From Megalonaias nervosa (lineage: Eukaryota; Mollusca; Bivalvia; Unionida; Unionidae): a stretch of 64,000 nucleotides of DNA. Where the stretch lies: contig JAECUM010004438.1 of NCBI GenBank assembly GCA_016617855.1, positions 1 to 64,000 on the forward strand, written 5' to 3'. A program made the position numbers and the translations under genes. Positions 29,765-41,049 of the stretch are shown here, one piece after another. The notes below the pieces were generated by a model. The model had not been told where the DNA came from and did no database searches. It saw only the letters and a program-made list of their open reading frames with translations. Numbering within the stretch: position 1 is the first letter of the stretch; every line of letters begins with the position of its first letter.

Positions 29765-32700
29765 CTATAACTTATGATAAATATTTACTTCCTTCAGGAA
29801 GTCTATAATATCAGGAATGCTAACTGTATCAAAGAGCTCCCTAATGTCATGCACATTGTAATAATGATTACGCGTAGGTTGGAGGTCGAAAGACTCCAAC
29901 ATAAAGTGCTTAACGGTGAATGGTTCATTGCAGGCTACGCACTCTGGTGGGTCTTCTCCTTTTAGTATGTAGGAGTGGGTTAAATAAGTATGACCAATTC
30001 GAATTCTTGCAATGACTACCTCCTCCCTACGGACGGCTCTGTAGGAAGGAGTCCATTCTCCTAGGGTTGGCTTGATGGCATGAAGTTTGTTATTCACGGC
30101 ATCATTCCATGATTCCTGCCATTTCTGACGTAAACATTCTTTGATACTACATATAAAATCCGTATACGGTGTATTAAAATGAGATGGTTCTAGTGATAGA
30201 GCCATTTTAGCAGCGCGGTCTGCTTTGTCATTACCTTTAATTCCAATATTGCTGGGTAACCAACGGTATACTATATTGTGGGAGGTACTCAGCTCAGTAT
30301 GTTTCAGGAGAACATTAGCTAATAATGGATTCTCCAGTTTTCTACTATGTAGTGACTGAAGTACTGATAGTGAATCGGATAAGATGATGCTATTTAAAAT
30401 ACGCTTGCTTTCAATATATTGCAATGCAAGGTCTATTGCTCTCATTTCAGCTGAAAAAAATTGATGTACCATTTGGCAAGCGAACTTTTGTTGTGTATGT
30501 TTCACTAACGAAGGCTGCAGCAGCCTTTTCCTGATCTTTTGATCCATCAGTATATATTCTTGTATGATTTTGAAATTGGGCGATTAGTTCATGGTAAGAG
30601 TTTTGGAAGATGGAAGGGTTTGTCTCCGACTTTTTTCCATCGTGTAATGTGAAAAGTACCTTTGGTTGTTGAAGTAGCCAGGGAGGTGTTTCGGAGACGG
30701 TCGTTTTCTGAATTTTTGAAAGATCAATTTTGGTACTGTCAAGGCATGGTAATATTCTAATGCCAAAGGTAGGTATGACGTTTGGTTTATTGTCATATAA
30801 GGTTTTATATTTGAGTTCAAAAACAGCCGAAAAAGCAGGGTTCAGAGGGTTTCAGCTTAATTTGAGAGCATACTGTGCAGAAAGCATTTCTCTACGTTGT
30901 GATAAATGTGGTTCGTTCGCTTCAACGAGTAGGCTTTCACACGGGGATGTCTTAAATGCTCCCAAGGCAAGTCTTATTCCCTGATGATGAATTGGGTCTA
31001 GCATCTTCAAATAGGACTTCCTGGCTGAACCATAGACAACGCAACCATAGTCTAGTTTCGAGCGAATAAATGTTCTGTATAAACTGAGTAGGACTTTCCT
31101 ATCAGCACCCCAGTCAGTGTGCGCTACTACTTTAAGTAAATCTAGAGATTTCAAGCATCTAGCTTTCAAATTCTTCAGGTGTGGAATAAAAGTCAGTTTC
31201 CTGTCGAAGACAATACCTAAAAATTTTGCTTCCTCAACAACTGGAATAGGTGTTCCGTCCAGCGTGAGTTTAGGTCCATCATGATGTCTTCGTAACTGAC
31301 AGAAATGCATACATACAGTTTTTGATTTCGAGAATTTGAAACCGTTAGTATTGGCCCAGTTTTGAATCTTCTTGATATTTTGCTGCAATTGTCTTTCAAT
31401 TGTATGCATGTGCTTGGATCGGTAACATATTAAAAAGTCATCAACATATAGAGAGCAATCCACACCGGGAGTCAGACACTTGGTGATGCTATTAATTTTT
31501 ATGTTGAAGAGCGTCACGGATAAAATACTGCCCTGGGGCACACCCATCTCTTGATCGTGCATATCAGAGAGGGTGGAGCCCACTCGTACCTTGAATTCCC
31601 TGTCTGAGAGGAAGTTTGATATGAACGAGGGCAGTCGGCCTTTTAGACCCAGATCATGTAGGTCATTTAGTATTCCGTACTTCCATGTTGTGTCATAGGC
31701 CTTTTCCAAATCAAAGAAAACCGCTACTAAGTGTTCTTTCTTGATGAAAGCGTCGCGAATAAATGTTTCCAGTCTAACCAGATGATCATTGGTACTACGA
31801 CCATAACGAAAGCCACTTTGGAAAGGAGATATGAAATTGTTGGTTTCCAAATACCATACAAGCCGAGCATTGATCATTCGCTCCATTGTTTTGCATACGC
31901 AGCTAGTTAATGATATAGGTCTATAGTTGGTAGGATCTGCGCTATCTTTGCCTGGTTTGGGAATTGGTATTACTATTGCTTCTTTCCAAATTTTTGGTAC
32001 ATTACCAGTAATCCATAAATCATTGAAGATTCCCAGAAGAACTGTTAAGGATGGTTCTGGAAGGTGTTTCAAAAACTGGTAATGTATATCGTCAGGCCCA
32101 GCGGATGTATCATGGGCCTTATTCAAAGATTCCATAAGCTCCGACAATGAAAACGGTTGGTTATAACTTTCTGAGTTATTCGATGTGAATTTCAACCGTG
32201 TTTTTTCTTTTTGAGCTTTTAGTCTTCGGAAAGCTTCTGAATAATTAGACGATGATGAATTTTTGGAGAAACAATCGGCAAGTACATTAGCTATTTCATG
32301 TTTGGTATTGAAATTGTTATTATTTAGCTTCAGATGTCGGAAAGAAATGTATTTTCCCTTCCCGTTTATTTTGCGGATTGTGTCCCAAACTTTCTTTATT
32401 GAGGAACGAGAGTTTAAAGTTGAAACATATTTTTTCCATGATGCTCGTTTACTTTCTTTAATGGTGCGGCGAGCTTTGGCCCGTGCAATACGGTACTGAG
32501 TTAAATTTTCGGGCGTTGGACGATTATTAAATTTTTTCAGTGCTTCTCGGCGTTGTCTAATGGCTTCTTTACATTCTTTAGTGAACCACGGTTTTGGGGT
32601 TCTTTTACAGTTCGGCGAGAACTTAGGAATGGATTCTTGTGCAATCTCAATTAAGACAGATGTAAATTGTCGAATAGGAACGTTATCGTTTAGGACGGTA

Positions 32701-33446
32701 TTCCTGTTAAGTCTAGCTGTACAAAGTGTTTCAAATTTGGCCCAGTCAGCTTTCTTTAAATTCCACTGTGGAATCGTGTCATCAATTGTAACGTTGGTGT
32801 TCTTAAGAGAGATTGGAAAGTGGTCACTGCTGTGAAGGTCATCAGCGACCTTCCAATCATAATCCAAAAGTACTGAAGGAGAACAAATTGTTAAATCGAT
32901 ACATGTGTATGTACCAGTTCCTGGGTGCAAGTACGTCGGAGATTTGGTATTAAACAGACACAAGTCGTGTCTAGTAATAAAATCTTCAACCTTTTTGCCC
33001 CTGTCGCTTATGTAATTTGATCCCCATAAAATGTTATGGGCATTAAAATCACCGAGTAAGATAAATGGCGTGGGAAGTTGTTCAACAAGCGTGTCTAATT
33101 CATTTGGTAATAAGTTCGCGTTTGGTGGTATGTAAATAGAACAAAAAGTAGTCACTCTATGTAGAGTGACACTCACAGCAATGGCTTGCAAATTTGTTTT
33201 TAAAGGGATGATTCTATGTGGGACTCTATTGTTCACAGCAATAGAAACCCCTCCTGAGGCCCTGTCAACATTTTGTAAGTAGGTGTTAAACAGGGAGTAG
33301 TTTTTAAGTGTGATGTTGTCCGTATCTTTTAAAAAGGTTTCCTGAAGACATATTATTGCAGGATCATATTCGTTTAAAAGCAGAAGAATTTCATTGTAAT
33401 TGGATCTAAGTCCTCGGCAGTTCCATTGTATGATGGTATTCTTCAT
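29765..33446 (-). pseudogene. LINE copy 5 ORF2: endonuclease-RT-RNase H, few disruptions
   Basis: 864 codons are open from ATG at 33446 to 30852. They cover the APE endonuclease ('QWNCRGLRSNYNE', 'LLGDFNAHNILWGS', 'SSDHFPI') and RT ('FFDLEKAYDTTW', 'GVPQGSILSVTLFNI', 'SLYVDDFLICY'). A nonsense codon near 30854 ends this frame. RNase H ('WLPSNIGIKGNDKAD') is read in the segment 30547-29765. The best-preserved enzyme frame in the window, but not complete. Confidence 0.9.
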
Positions 33447-33508
33447 TATAAGATTAGAGTGGAGATTTTGGTGCTAGGTTAGACTTTTCGAGGAGACAGT
33501 CTGTATGA

Positions 33509-34814
33509 TTATTTCTCTGGAGGAAGTACGGGGGTGATTTTTTTGTTAGGTTTGGAGCTACTTTGAGGACACGGAGCAGTATCTTCTGCATCCATGCTCT
33601 CAATGTCTCCAAACCTGTTATAGAGTTTGATGGGGTCATCTGACCCCTTTTGCTGCCTATTTCCGTGAGATCTATTTTTACTCTTTGGTGACTTCGGTGG
33701 TGGGGTGTTATTGAAAGTTGTTTGGGTAGATGTCGTGGTTTTTTGTGCTTGGTAATGGGGGGTGTTAGAGCGAGGTGTTGACTCGGGTTGATCTGTCTGT
33801 GTTTGAGCGTCCTTCGTTGCTTTAGGATTGTTTTTAACTACAGAGGAGAAGGATGGGCCAGTAGGTGATATTTTTGCCTGGACAAGCTTTCTGGCCTCTG
33901 GATAGGGAATGTTGGATGTGTATTTTACCCTCTGTATTTCCTTCTCCTGTTTCCAAGTATCACATTCCTTGGAATTGGCGTGGTGCTCTTTTCCACAGTT
34001 GACACAATGCGGAGTTGCTCTACACTCAGCTTCCTGGTGAGAATGGTCTCCGCATCGGCCACATATCTGGCTTTTTGAGCAACGATCTTCGTGATGGCCA
34101 TATTTCTGACATTTATAGCATCGAAGGGGGTTAGGTATGTAGATCTCAACCTTCACTTGCAAAAAGCCAACCTTGACCACTCTGGGTACTGCTGGCTTGT
34201 TGAAGGTGAGTACGAATGTGTTGGTGTCCTGCAGATTGTTATTACGTTTAATTCTTATTCTGCGAACTGCAGTGACACCTTCGTTTTTCATCCCTTCGAT
34301 GATATCTTTGTCGCTTACTCCAGCCAAGTCCCGACATCGAATCACGCCTTTGGACGAGTTGAGTGTTGTGTGAGCGAATGAGGTCACCGGAATATCGAAA
34401 AATGTCTTCATTTTCCGGATATTCTCGGTCTGACCCCGTCGCTCACATTCAACAAGTAGGCATCCCGATTTCAACTTCTTTACACTTTTTGGTGTACCAA
34501 TTATACCCGTAATTGTCTTTTCAATAACAAACGGAGACAATGAGGTTAGCTGTTTTGAGTCGTCTGTAGATTGTATAACCATGAAGCGTGGAAATGATTC
34601 CACACCACATGGTTCGTCATCTGAGTCAGATCCAGTCTTGGTACGTTTTAGTTGATTTTTTTTTTGAAATATCCATGTTGTTGGATTTAAAATTCAGCAC
34701 CCGTGCTCCCCGCCCACCAAGGAGCCCAACAAGGGGACACTTTTCAAGTGTCAGGGATACACAGATGTTATACTCAGTAGGCAAATTCACCTCCTGATTC
34801 ATCCCATAAGACAT
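33509..34814 (-). pseudogene. LINE copy 5 ORF1, one frameshift near the N-terminus
   Basis: The main body, 34603-33509, is open (364 residues) with the knuckle series CYKCQKYGHHEDRC, CGRCGDHSHQEAEC and CVNCGKEHHANSKEC. The N-terminal leader (34814-34626) is in another frame because of a T-run length change near 34655. The C-terminus ends two residues later than in copies 1 and 3. Confidence 0.85.
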
Positions 34815-35227
34815 ACTCAGTCGGTAAAATTACCTCCCAATTGACCCGTTGAGCCACCGCCTTCTAGGAAGTCTTCGAAGACTTGGAAAAGGGAAAGTTA
34901 AAGGGATAGAATGTAGGGGCAACGGTGGTATCAAGAGAGATACAACGAGAAAGATAAAGAAAGTGAGCGAGTAAATAAAGACCTCCTAGGGCTCGGCGTG
35001 ACCAGCCGATTTGTCGAGACCGGGCCCATCCCGACCACCCGTCTAGAAGAAGTAGAGGCCAAAGTAGTGTATTGCATCGGAAAGCCTCTGCTCAACTACC
35101 AGGATCCTTTCCTCCTCCGACACGGGTCGCAACCCACGGCAAACAGGTTGCCTCTACTTTGTCGCCTCTTACGACACGTAGCGAGGCACGGCGGGCCAAT
35201 TCTACAACCCCGGACCCGCAGGGGGAC

Positions 35228-35237
35228 AATCATTTGG
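35228..35237 (+). repeat. Right target-site duplication of LINE copy 5
   Basis: AATCATTTGG; Polinton sequence resumes here, 22 bp before the end of the HNH gene. Confidence 0.85.
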
Positions 35238-35258
35238 TAACATTAAAAATACGGTAGA

Positions 35259-35756
35259 CTAAATGTATTGAAACCTAATTTTTTGCAAAAATCTTTTGGA
35301 AAAGGCAGATATTTGTATATTTTCTGCCGCGTATTGTACTGAAGCTGGTACTATGTCAAAGTATTTACTAGCAGAATTAATTGATCTAAACACAATTTCT
35401 TCACCATCTGCATTTACGGATTTAATAGCTCTCTTTCCGAATAATTTACACCTTCCTGTGTTTCTGGATTTACAATTTTGACTCTGTGTAGTAACTCGTA
35501 GATTTCCAAGTGAATTGTCAAGTTTATCGCCGTTAATGTGATCCACCACATACCCATCTTTGATAGGTCTAAAATAACACTCGTAGGTAAATCTATGTGA
35601 TCGATAATTTTTATTTCCTTTGGTGTTAAATCTAAGATAACCAGTATTATCAATACTACCGACTGGTTTTTTTAATCGACAGTTTATAATCACACCTTCT
35701 CGAGATGCTTCATAATTGGTAATGATTGGATGTGACACAAACTCATTTTGCTCCAT
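35259..35756 (-). CDS. HNH endonuclease with NUMOD-like DNA-binding tail
   Basis: 165 residues, intact. A central HNH_3-type nuclease core is clear ('DHINGDKLDNSLGNLRV', with 'HRFTYECYF' upstream). The C-terminal segment ('INSASKYFDIVPASVQYA') looks like a NUMOD1-type helix-turn-helix found in homing endonucleases of phages and large DNA viruses. Such enzymes cut DNA and can promote their own spread. In this Polinton it is a free-standing gene on the minus strand, next to a zinc-ribbon gene in the same direction. The start lies in ATATAAATG. It could act as a selfish gene within the element or in replication/recombination; that is inference. Confidence 0.8.
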   Translation of the reverse strand: MEQNEFVSHPIITNYEASREGVIINCRLKKPVGSIDNTGYLRFNTKGNKNYRSHRFTYECYFRPIKDGYVVDHINGDKLDNSLGNLRVTTQSQNCKSRNTGRCKLFGKRAIKSVNADGEEIVFRSINSASKYFDIVPASVQYAAENIQISAFSKRFLQKIRFQYI

Positions 35757-35768
35757 TTATATATAATA

Positions 35769-36074
35769 CTATTTGTCTAAATCATTGTTTTTTGAAAATC
35801 TAGCCAGATAATCTTCTTCGGTTTTTATAGGAGAGTCAGTGTTATATTTTTTATCGTAATATCGTTTCAGCTCTCTGTACTTTTTACCACCGCATTGCGC
35901 ACACAGGTGAGTCTTTCCTCGCACTCCAGCACTACACACAATACACGGTTTTGGTCCTAGACTCCCATTTCCGACGCATTGCATATGATAACTACAGTAT
36001 TCATTCACACATGTTCTGTTACACGGAGATTTATAACCGATTTTTAACCAGTGGCAATGATTTGGTTGAATCAT
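35769..36074 (-). CDS. Small cysteine-rich zinc-ribbon protein
   Basis: 101 residues from the ATG at 36074 (an upstream in-frame TTG is possible). It has nine cysteines, including a CxxC-x10-CxxC pair ('CIVCSAGVRGKTHLCAQC') typical of a zinc ribbon, after a first Cys/His-rich part ('CHWLKIGYKSPCNRTC'), and a charged helical tail. A nucleic-acid or protein-binding role is likely; the exact function is unknown. It is divergently placed to the replicase gene with 50 bp between starts. Confidence 0.65.
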   Translation of the reverse strand: MIQPNHCHWLKIGYKSPCNRTCVNEYCSYHMQCVGNGSLGPKPCIVCSAGVRGKTHLCAQCGGKKYRELKRYYDKKYNTDSPIKTEEDYLARFSKNNDLDK

Positions 36075-36124
36075 ATACAAAAGATTAATATTCAATTAAA
36101 TATATATTTTGCTCTAATTATAAT

Positions 36125-39100
36125 ATGGAAGAATTATCCGTGATTGAACCCAACGCAACCAGATTCGATCTTGACAGACTACCCGAGTATAAATTTAGTA
36201 TTTCGATGCAAGATCTAGCTTTAACTAATAAAGATATAATTAAACGTATCCGTGAGGCCAAGAAGGAATTTCGTGACGATGGTGCAGTTCATGCATGGTC
36301 AACATTCAGAGTTGGAAATGTTTCTAATACGATGAATGACAAACGAGGAAGAGTAATCATTAACCACCTTGAAAATCAAAAATATTTTATTTTAATAAAA
36401 TTTATTGTAAATACAGAAGAAGATATTTGGATTATTCGTGACAAGCGCGATCCCGTCCGCGTGCAGTCAGGAAATAATATCTTCTTGAGTAATAAATCTA
36501 AACCAGGAATACTAACTGGTATAGATAAACCGTATTATGAGCGATCGTACCCTGTAACTGCGGTTGTCTATGGAATATTTCCGCTGAATAATAAACCTGA
36601 TGTTGGTGATCTCAAACCGATGAAATTGTCAAGGATAAACTGCGTGGCTGAGTGAGTTACAGAACACTTTACAAACGCGATACGTGGTAATAGTTTAACT
36701 GATTTAAGACGTAAAAAAATAAATGCATGGGCAGAGTCGGTTAAAGATACCGGGGCGTCTATCAACGACGTTGCTGAGTTAGAGAAGAAATTAAGATTTC
36801 CAATAGCAGTAAAAACATTAACCGGAGAGATTTTGTACAAACCGAAATATATAAAAAATGGAGCTCCGATAGATATTATTGATCATAACGTTCACGCATG
36901 GACTGCTGCAGTGACAATATTTCCACGAGATAGAACGGTTAAATTTTATGACGGTGATATCTTTGATTTTATTAAAATTATTAGTAAAACCGATCCTGTT
37001 TCTGTTTGGTTATATCAGAGTTCGGAATATGATCATTACGATCAATTTGTACGACCTAATGGTGATATTCATCGTACAGAATCTCTCCATGAGGAAATGG
37101 AACATCTTGCACTGAAATATACCTCTGATGATGTCATCGTTAGACAATTATTGAATAATTGTTTTACTGTTCCGTCAGTCGCTGCTCATTTCGCTCAGGA
37201 GAAAAAATCATGGAAAACGACACGATCGGAATTTCTTGAAGATGTCAAGAAAAGTTGTATAGAATATGGTCACGGTGGATTATGGAACACCAAATACGAT
37301 TATAGTGATGTTATCTCGGTTGATATGATAGCGTGTTATCCTGGGAGTTTTTTTGGATATGGAGCATGTTCTAAATACTTTAAGAGATTCGGACATCCTA
37401 CACATGACATGACCAGGGTTGCAATAAACGGATCCTTACCAGACTTTGACTTAACAGGATTTGCTTACGTAGAATCATTCGAGTTTAGAGAAGATCTCCA
37501 TCCGATCACTTATATTTGGTTCGGAAGACATTTTTCAGAGCGATGTTGGGTTCCGATAGCACTATTGCGATATATGCTTGATGCTGGATTTTTAATATCG
37601 TTGAGAATAACTGAAGCGATTATATCGTATAGTTCACAGAAGCAAGTTTGGTTACCTGAACCGGACAGATTTAATATCGATGATGCCAGGAAAGAATTCC
37701 CTGATATTGATGAAGATCATGTCATTAAAATAAGTAAATGCAGGAACGAGTACGATGAAAAACTTGCAAAAGATCTTGGTAGAAAGATAATCGGTAAGTT
37801 CACTCAAGGTGGTTCATACGATTATAAACGACATTGTACAAGATTGATTATGGACGATGCTGAACTAGATTTTATAATCGCTGATACAACGGAGAAAATA
37901 TATTTATAAACCGATGTAATGCTTATTTATCAGATGGAACAAAACTAGGTACCATTGTGAGCTATCTTGATGGCGACTCACCACAGTTTACTCATTTAAG
38001 ATCTTCGATGTTAGCTTATGTTTCGATAAATCTATTGTCGATGATAAATAGATTTCCTCGTTACGCTGTTAGAGTTGCTACGGATTAATTTTATGTACAC
38101 AAAAAATATAAAGATTTATTAAAACTCGGTAATGGTGAATGGGGGACATGGAGGATAAAACAAGAAAATATACTTAGTTATTCTGAATCTGCCGATGTTG
38201 AAATTGCGGAGACATATTACAAAAATAATAATCAAATATCAAAATCATCTGCACCATCTGTGTACGATCCTGTATCTAGACATAAGACCGTTTATCTTAA
38301 TGGGTGTGGTGGTTCAGGTAAAACAACTCGTGCGATTAACTTATTTATGAATAATAACTCAGATATAATTGTTTTGACACCTACACATAAACTTGCTAGA
38401 TAAATAAAGCAACGAGGAGTAAAATCATGTACATATCATAGTTTCTTTAGATGGTGCGGAGACACGTGGACCCCATCGCGAATGGGTGAAAAATATATAC
38501 CTAAGTATATTATATGGGACGAGATATGCACGGTGTCGTTAGAAACACTAAAAACATTTCTTGATTGGTTGTTATTGAAAAATACTTCTGTGATTATGTG
38601 TGGCGATCATGGTCAACCACCACCCTTTGTTGGACAGTCTCAACATGAATGGTTGAAAACATTTGTAGATTATTACGAAGAAATAAATGATGACCATAGA
38701 GCTATTGATGAACCGCTGAAAGAGTTTAAAAGATTAATCAGACTTTAGCCAGATCAAATACAATGCGAGATTCTGCGTAAAGTTATAGCAGAAACGTCTA
38801 TGAATGAATTTTGGATTTTATGGAGACCTGCTGATTTGATAGTCGCAAGTAGAAAGATATTTCGTGATGAACTGCAAAAGAAATTATTTACGTTACATAA
38901 AGAAAAGTTTCCGGATCTACATTTACCTTTGTGTTATCGCCCAGCAGATACTCGACGACAAAATATTGAAGTTGAAATACCAGGTGCCTTGGTTTCACCA
39001 AGGGTACAGAATCCTGTCTTGAATGATATCGTGTTGGTTGCTGTTGATGTTGTTGAGAGCGCGTTGAACATGGAGAAATCGCCATGGACGTTAGGATACG

Positions 39101-39327
39101 CTATAACGATTCACTCGTCGCAGGGATTAACTATAACTGATACTAGAATCTGGATTGTAGATGATCGTATTGAATGGTCGAATTTAGTCTATCTCGCCGT
39201 ATCTCGAGTCAGGAAAATATCGCAACTACATAGGGTTATTGTAGATTACGTAATAACTGAAGAAATCACTAACAATGTCGATATCAATAAAAAATTAGTC
39301 AGCTATAAGCAGTTTGACAAAAAATAA
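36125..39327 (+). pseudogene. Replicase: family B-type DNA polymerase fused to SF1 helicase, broken
   Basis: One long gene of over 1,000 codons. The N-terminal part (36125-36655) ends at TGA 36653-36655 with the frame open beyond. The polymerase region has motif A-like 'SVDMIACYPG' near 37320, a 'GKFTQGG' segment in the motif B position, and 'HLRSSMLAYVSINLL' followed by motif C reading ATD, interrupted by TAA at 38086-38088. A frameshift at about 37903 joins the halves. The C-terminal part is an SF1 helicase: Walker A 'GCGGSGKTT', 'YIIWDEICT', 'GDHGQPPPF', 'TIHSSQGLT' and 'LAVSRVRK', with stops at 38401 and 38746. Standard Polintons have a polymerase without this helicase. Not functional as read. 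Confidence 0.8.
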
Positions 39328-39550
39328 TAAGCGTGACTTTGATCTTGATGCTGAATTTATTATAACACTAAAACAACAACAGAATAATCATTGCGCAAGT
39401 TGCAACTGTAATATGTCATGGCAGTGTTTTAATCCAAGACAATTTACCGTAGACAGAATTAATAGTGATCTCGGTCATACACGTGATAATGTGATGCTGA
39501 CCTGTCTTGAGTGTAATCGACGTCGAGGCTCTGGACGTTTACAAAATTGA
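39314..39550 (+). CDS. HNH zinc-type nuclease domain, probably the detached C-terminus of the replicase
   Basis: 78 residues with 'HCASCNC', 'DRINSDLGHTRDNV' and 'CLECNRRRG': an HNH fold with structural zinc cysteines, endonuclease VII-like. It overlaps the end of the helicase frame by 14 bp in the neighbouring frame, across an A-rich tract at 39318-39330. This suggests it was originally continuous with the replicase and was separated by a frameshift. From memory, helicase-containing proteins of this type in other eukaryotic genomes end in such an HNH domain. Its 3' end overlaps the integrase end by 12 bp, tail to tail. Confidence 0.7.
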   Translation: MTKNNKRDFDLDAEFIITLKQQQNNHCASCNCNMSWQCFNPRQFTVDRINSDLGHTRDNVMLTCLECNRRRGSGRLQN

Positions 39551-40527
39551 GCTTGGTGGTAATTGCGTATCCACAGGAATTACTTGCAATTGTTCACGTA
39601 CAAATCCACGTTGAAGGGCTGTAGAATCTAGTCTGTAGATTGGAGGTCTACCAGTGGATCTTACCACGCTAGAAATTGTATGTGTAGTCACGCTCCAGAT
39701 AGGATCGGTTGCTCTTTTTTTACCAACTTCAAGTTTGCCAGGTTCATATAAATATCTTACAGTTATATTACCTAATACTGGTTCAGAGAAAGATTCACGT
39801 CGTTGTCCGTAGCCATTGCTACGGGGTATATATATTTTTTTTTTGATCGCATTAGAAGGTTTCATGGAAGTTGCACGAGTAATTTCATTATTCAACGTAG
39901 CTATCACACTCGGTAATCTTGCAACCCATTCACGAGATCTATCTTTAAAGTCAGTAGATATTTCCTTTGCATATTGGTATCCAAATAACCGCTCAGCAAG
40001 TGTTCTATTAAATTGTTCAACGATTGCCTGATTACGATGAATTTCAGTATGTCCTCGTCTGATTTTAACGTTATGTTTCTTCATCAACGATGATACTACT
40101 CCAAGAAATTCTTTACCAGGATCAACTTGTAATAACCGTGGATATCGTAGACCACCACGTTGATAAATGCGCTCAAACGCAAATGCAACTTCAGATGCTG
40201 TCTTTGTTGATAATGGCTCCGCTTCTTTGTATCTACTCGCAACATCAACGACAGTTAACGCATATCTGTACGTGTATTGACGTCACGTGTTTTAATGGTA
40301 TCGTGTGGTAAAAACAAAATATCTGCTTGATGAACTTCATTAGAAACGCTAATATCAAAATGCGCGTACTGAATTTTTTTAGGTGGACTTGGGAAGATTT
40401 GCCATATTGCCTGTCGTGCTAACCATGATGCAGCAATATCACGTGAAACTTTTGCTGCTTCGGCGAGTTTACTAATCGCTGCTTTACCTCTCCAATACCC
40501 TCTCGGGGAATAATAAACAGATTCCAT
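39539..40527 (-). pseudogene. Polinton integrase (retroviral-type, rve), one frameshift
   Basis: About 329 codons; catalyses strand transfer of the element's ends. The N-terminal domain ('YWRGKAAISKLAEAAKV') precedes the D,D-35-E core: first Asp in 'QADILFLP', second in 'QVDPGKEF' (near 40115), Glu in 'IVEQFNRTLAERL'. The C-terminal SH3/chromo-like part ('IWSVTTHTISSVV', 'IYRLDST') follows. A one-base shift near 40258 separates the first 90 residues from the rest. All three catalytic residues are present in the sequence. The start lies in TCATAATG. Confidence 0.85.
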
Positions 40528-40569
40528 TATGATAATTATATAATTTAATTGCCAGCCCCTAGCACTAGT

Positions 40570-41049
40570 TTACCTTTCATAGCAGTTTTTACTAGAAAAA
40601 CTAGCGAACTTATCTCTGAGAGATTTATTAGGTATAGAATTTAACGCGTGAATCAATTTCACATCTGCGAGATGTCGTTGTTGCAAATCTGGACTTTTAT
40701 ACGCGACATCATGAACGTGACACACTTGATCAATCTTATTTACTGGATACTCTCCTGGTATTGGTTGATCTTGGATATCGGGTCTGATATCGATACGAGT
40801 TCCTGGACCACAATAATTATATCCGGGTAAATGTTTCTCACCAGGGTATTTAGCCCATGGAGTTCCTGGTAATTTTCCTAACGAAGCAGCAATATCCCCC
40901 CCACCTGTCTTTGTTGGAATAAATTTATATTTCTTGGTGCCACATTTCACACACTTACCTGTAAGTGCTCGTCTTTTATTTTTTGTTGTTATTGTCGTTA
41001 ATTCAGTAGTGTGTGTAGGTGCTCTGCATCGAACGCAATATAGACTCAT
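40570..41049 (-). CDS. Phospholipase A2 protein with N-terminal zinc ribbon
   Basis: 159 residues, intact. Residues 79-84 (YCGPGT) form the calcium-binding loop, and residues 110-117 (CHVHDVAY) carry the catalytic His-Asp and Tyr, the signature shared by secreted PLA2s and the parvovirus VP1 unique region. Residues 5-8 and 33-36 form two CxxC pairs, a probable zinc ribbon. In parvoviruses the domain breaches the endosomal membrane during entry; a similar role for this virion is inferred. No signal peptide. Its start is only 12 bp from the oppositely oriented ATPase start. Confidence 0.85.
   Translation of the reverse strand: MSLYCVRCRAPTHTTELTTITTKNKRRALTGKCVKCGTKKYKFIPTKTGGGDIAASLGKLPGTPWAKYPGEKHLPGYNYCGPGTRIDIRPDIQDQPIPGEYPVNKIDQVCHVHDVAYKSPDLQQRHLADVKLIHALNSIPNKSLRDKFASFSSKNCYER

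Larger units (their letters stand above)
29463..35227 (-). mobile_element. LINE copy 5, full length, nearly intact, inside the Polinton
   Basis: About 5.76-kb minus-strand LINE with TTGG-repeat tail at left and full 5' end at right, flanked by the 10-bp duplication AATCATTTGG. ORF2 carries a long open frame through endonuclease and RT. ORF1 differs from copies 1-4 at more positions, especially in the C-terminal tail, and represents a sister lineage of the same family. Confidence 0.95.
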
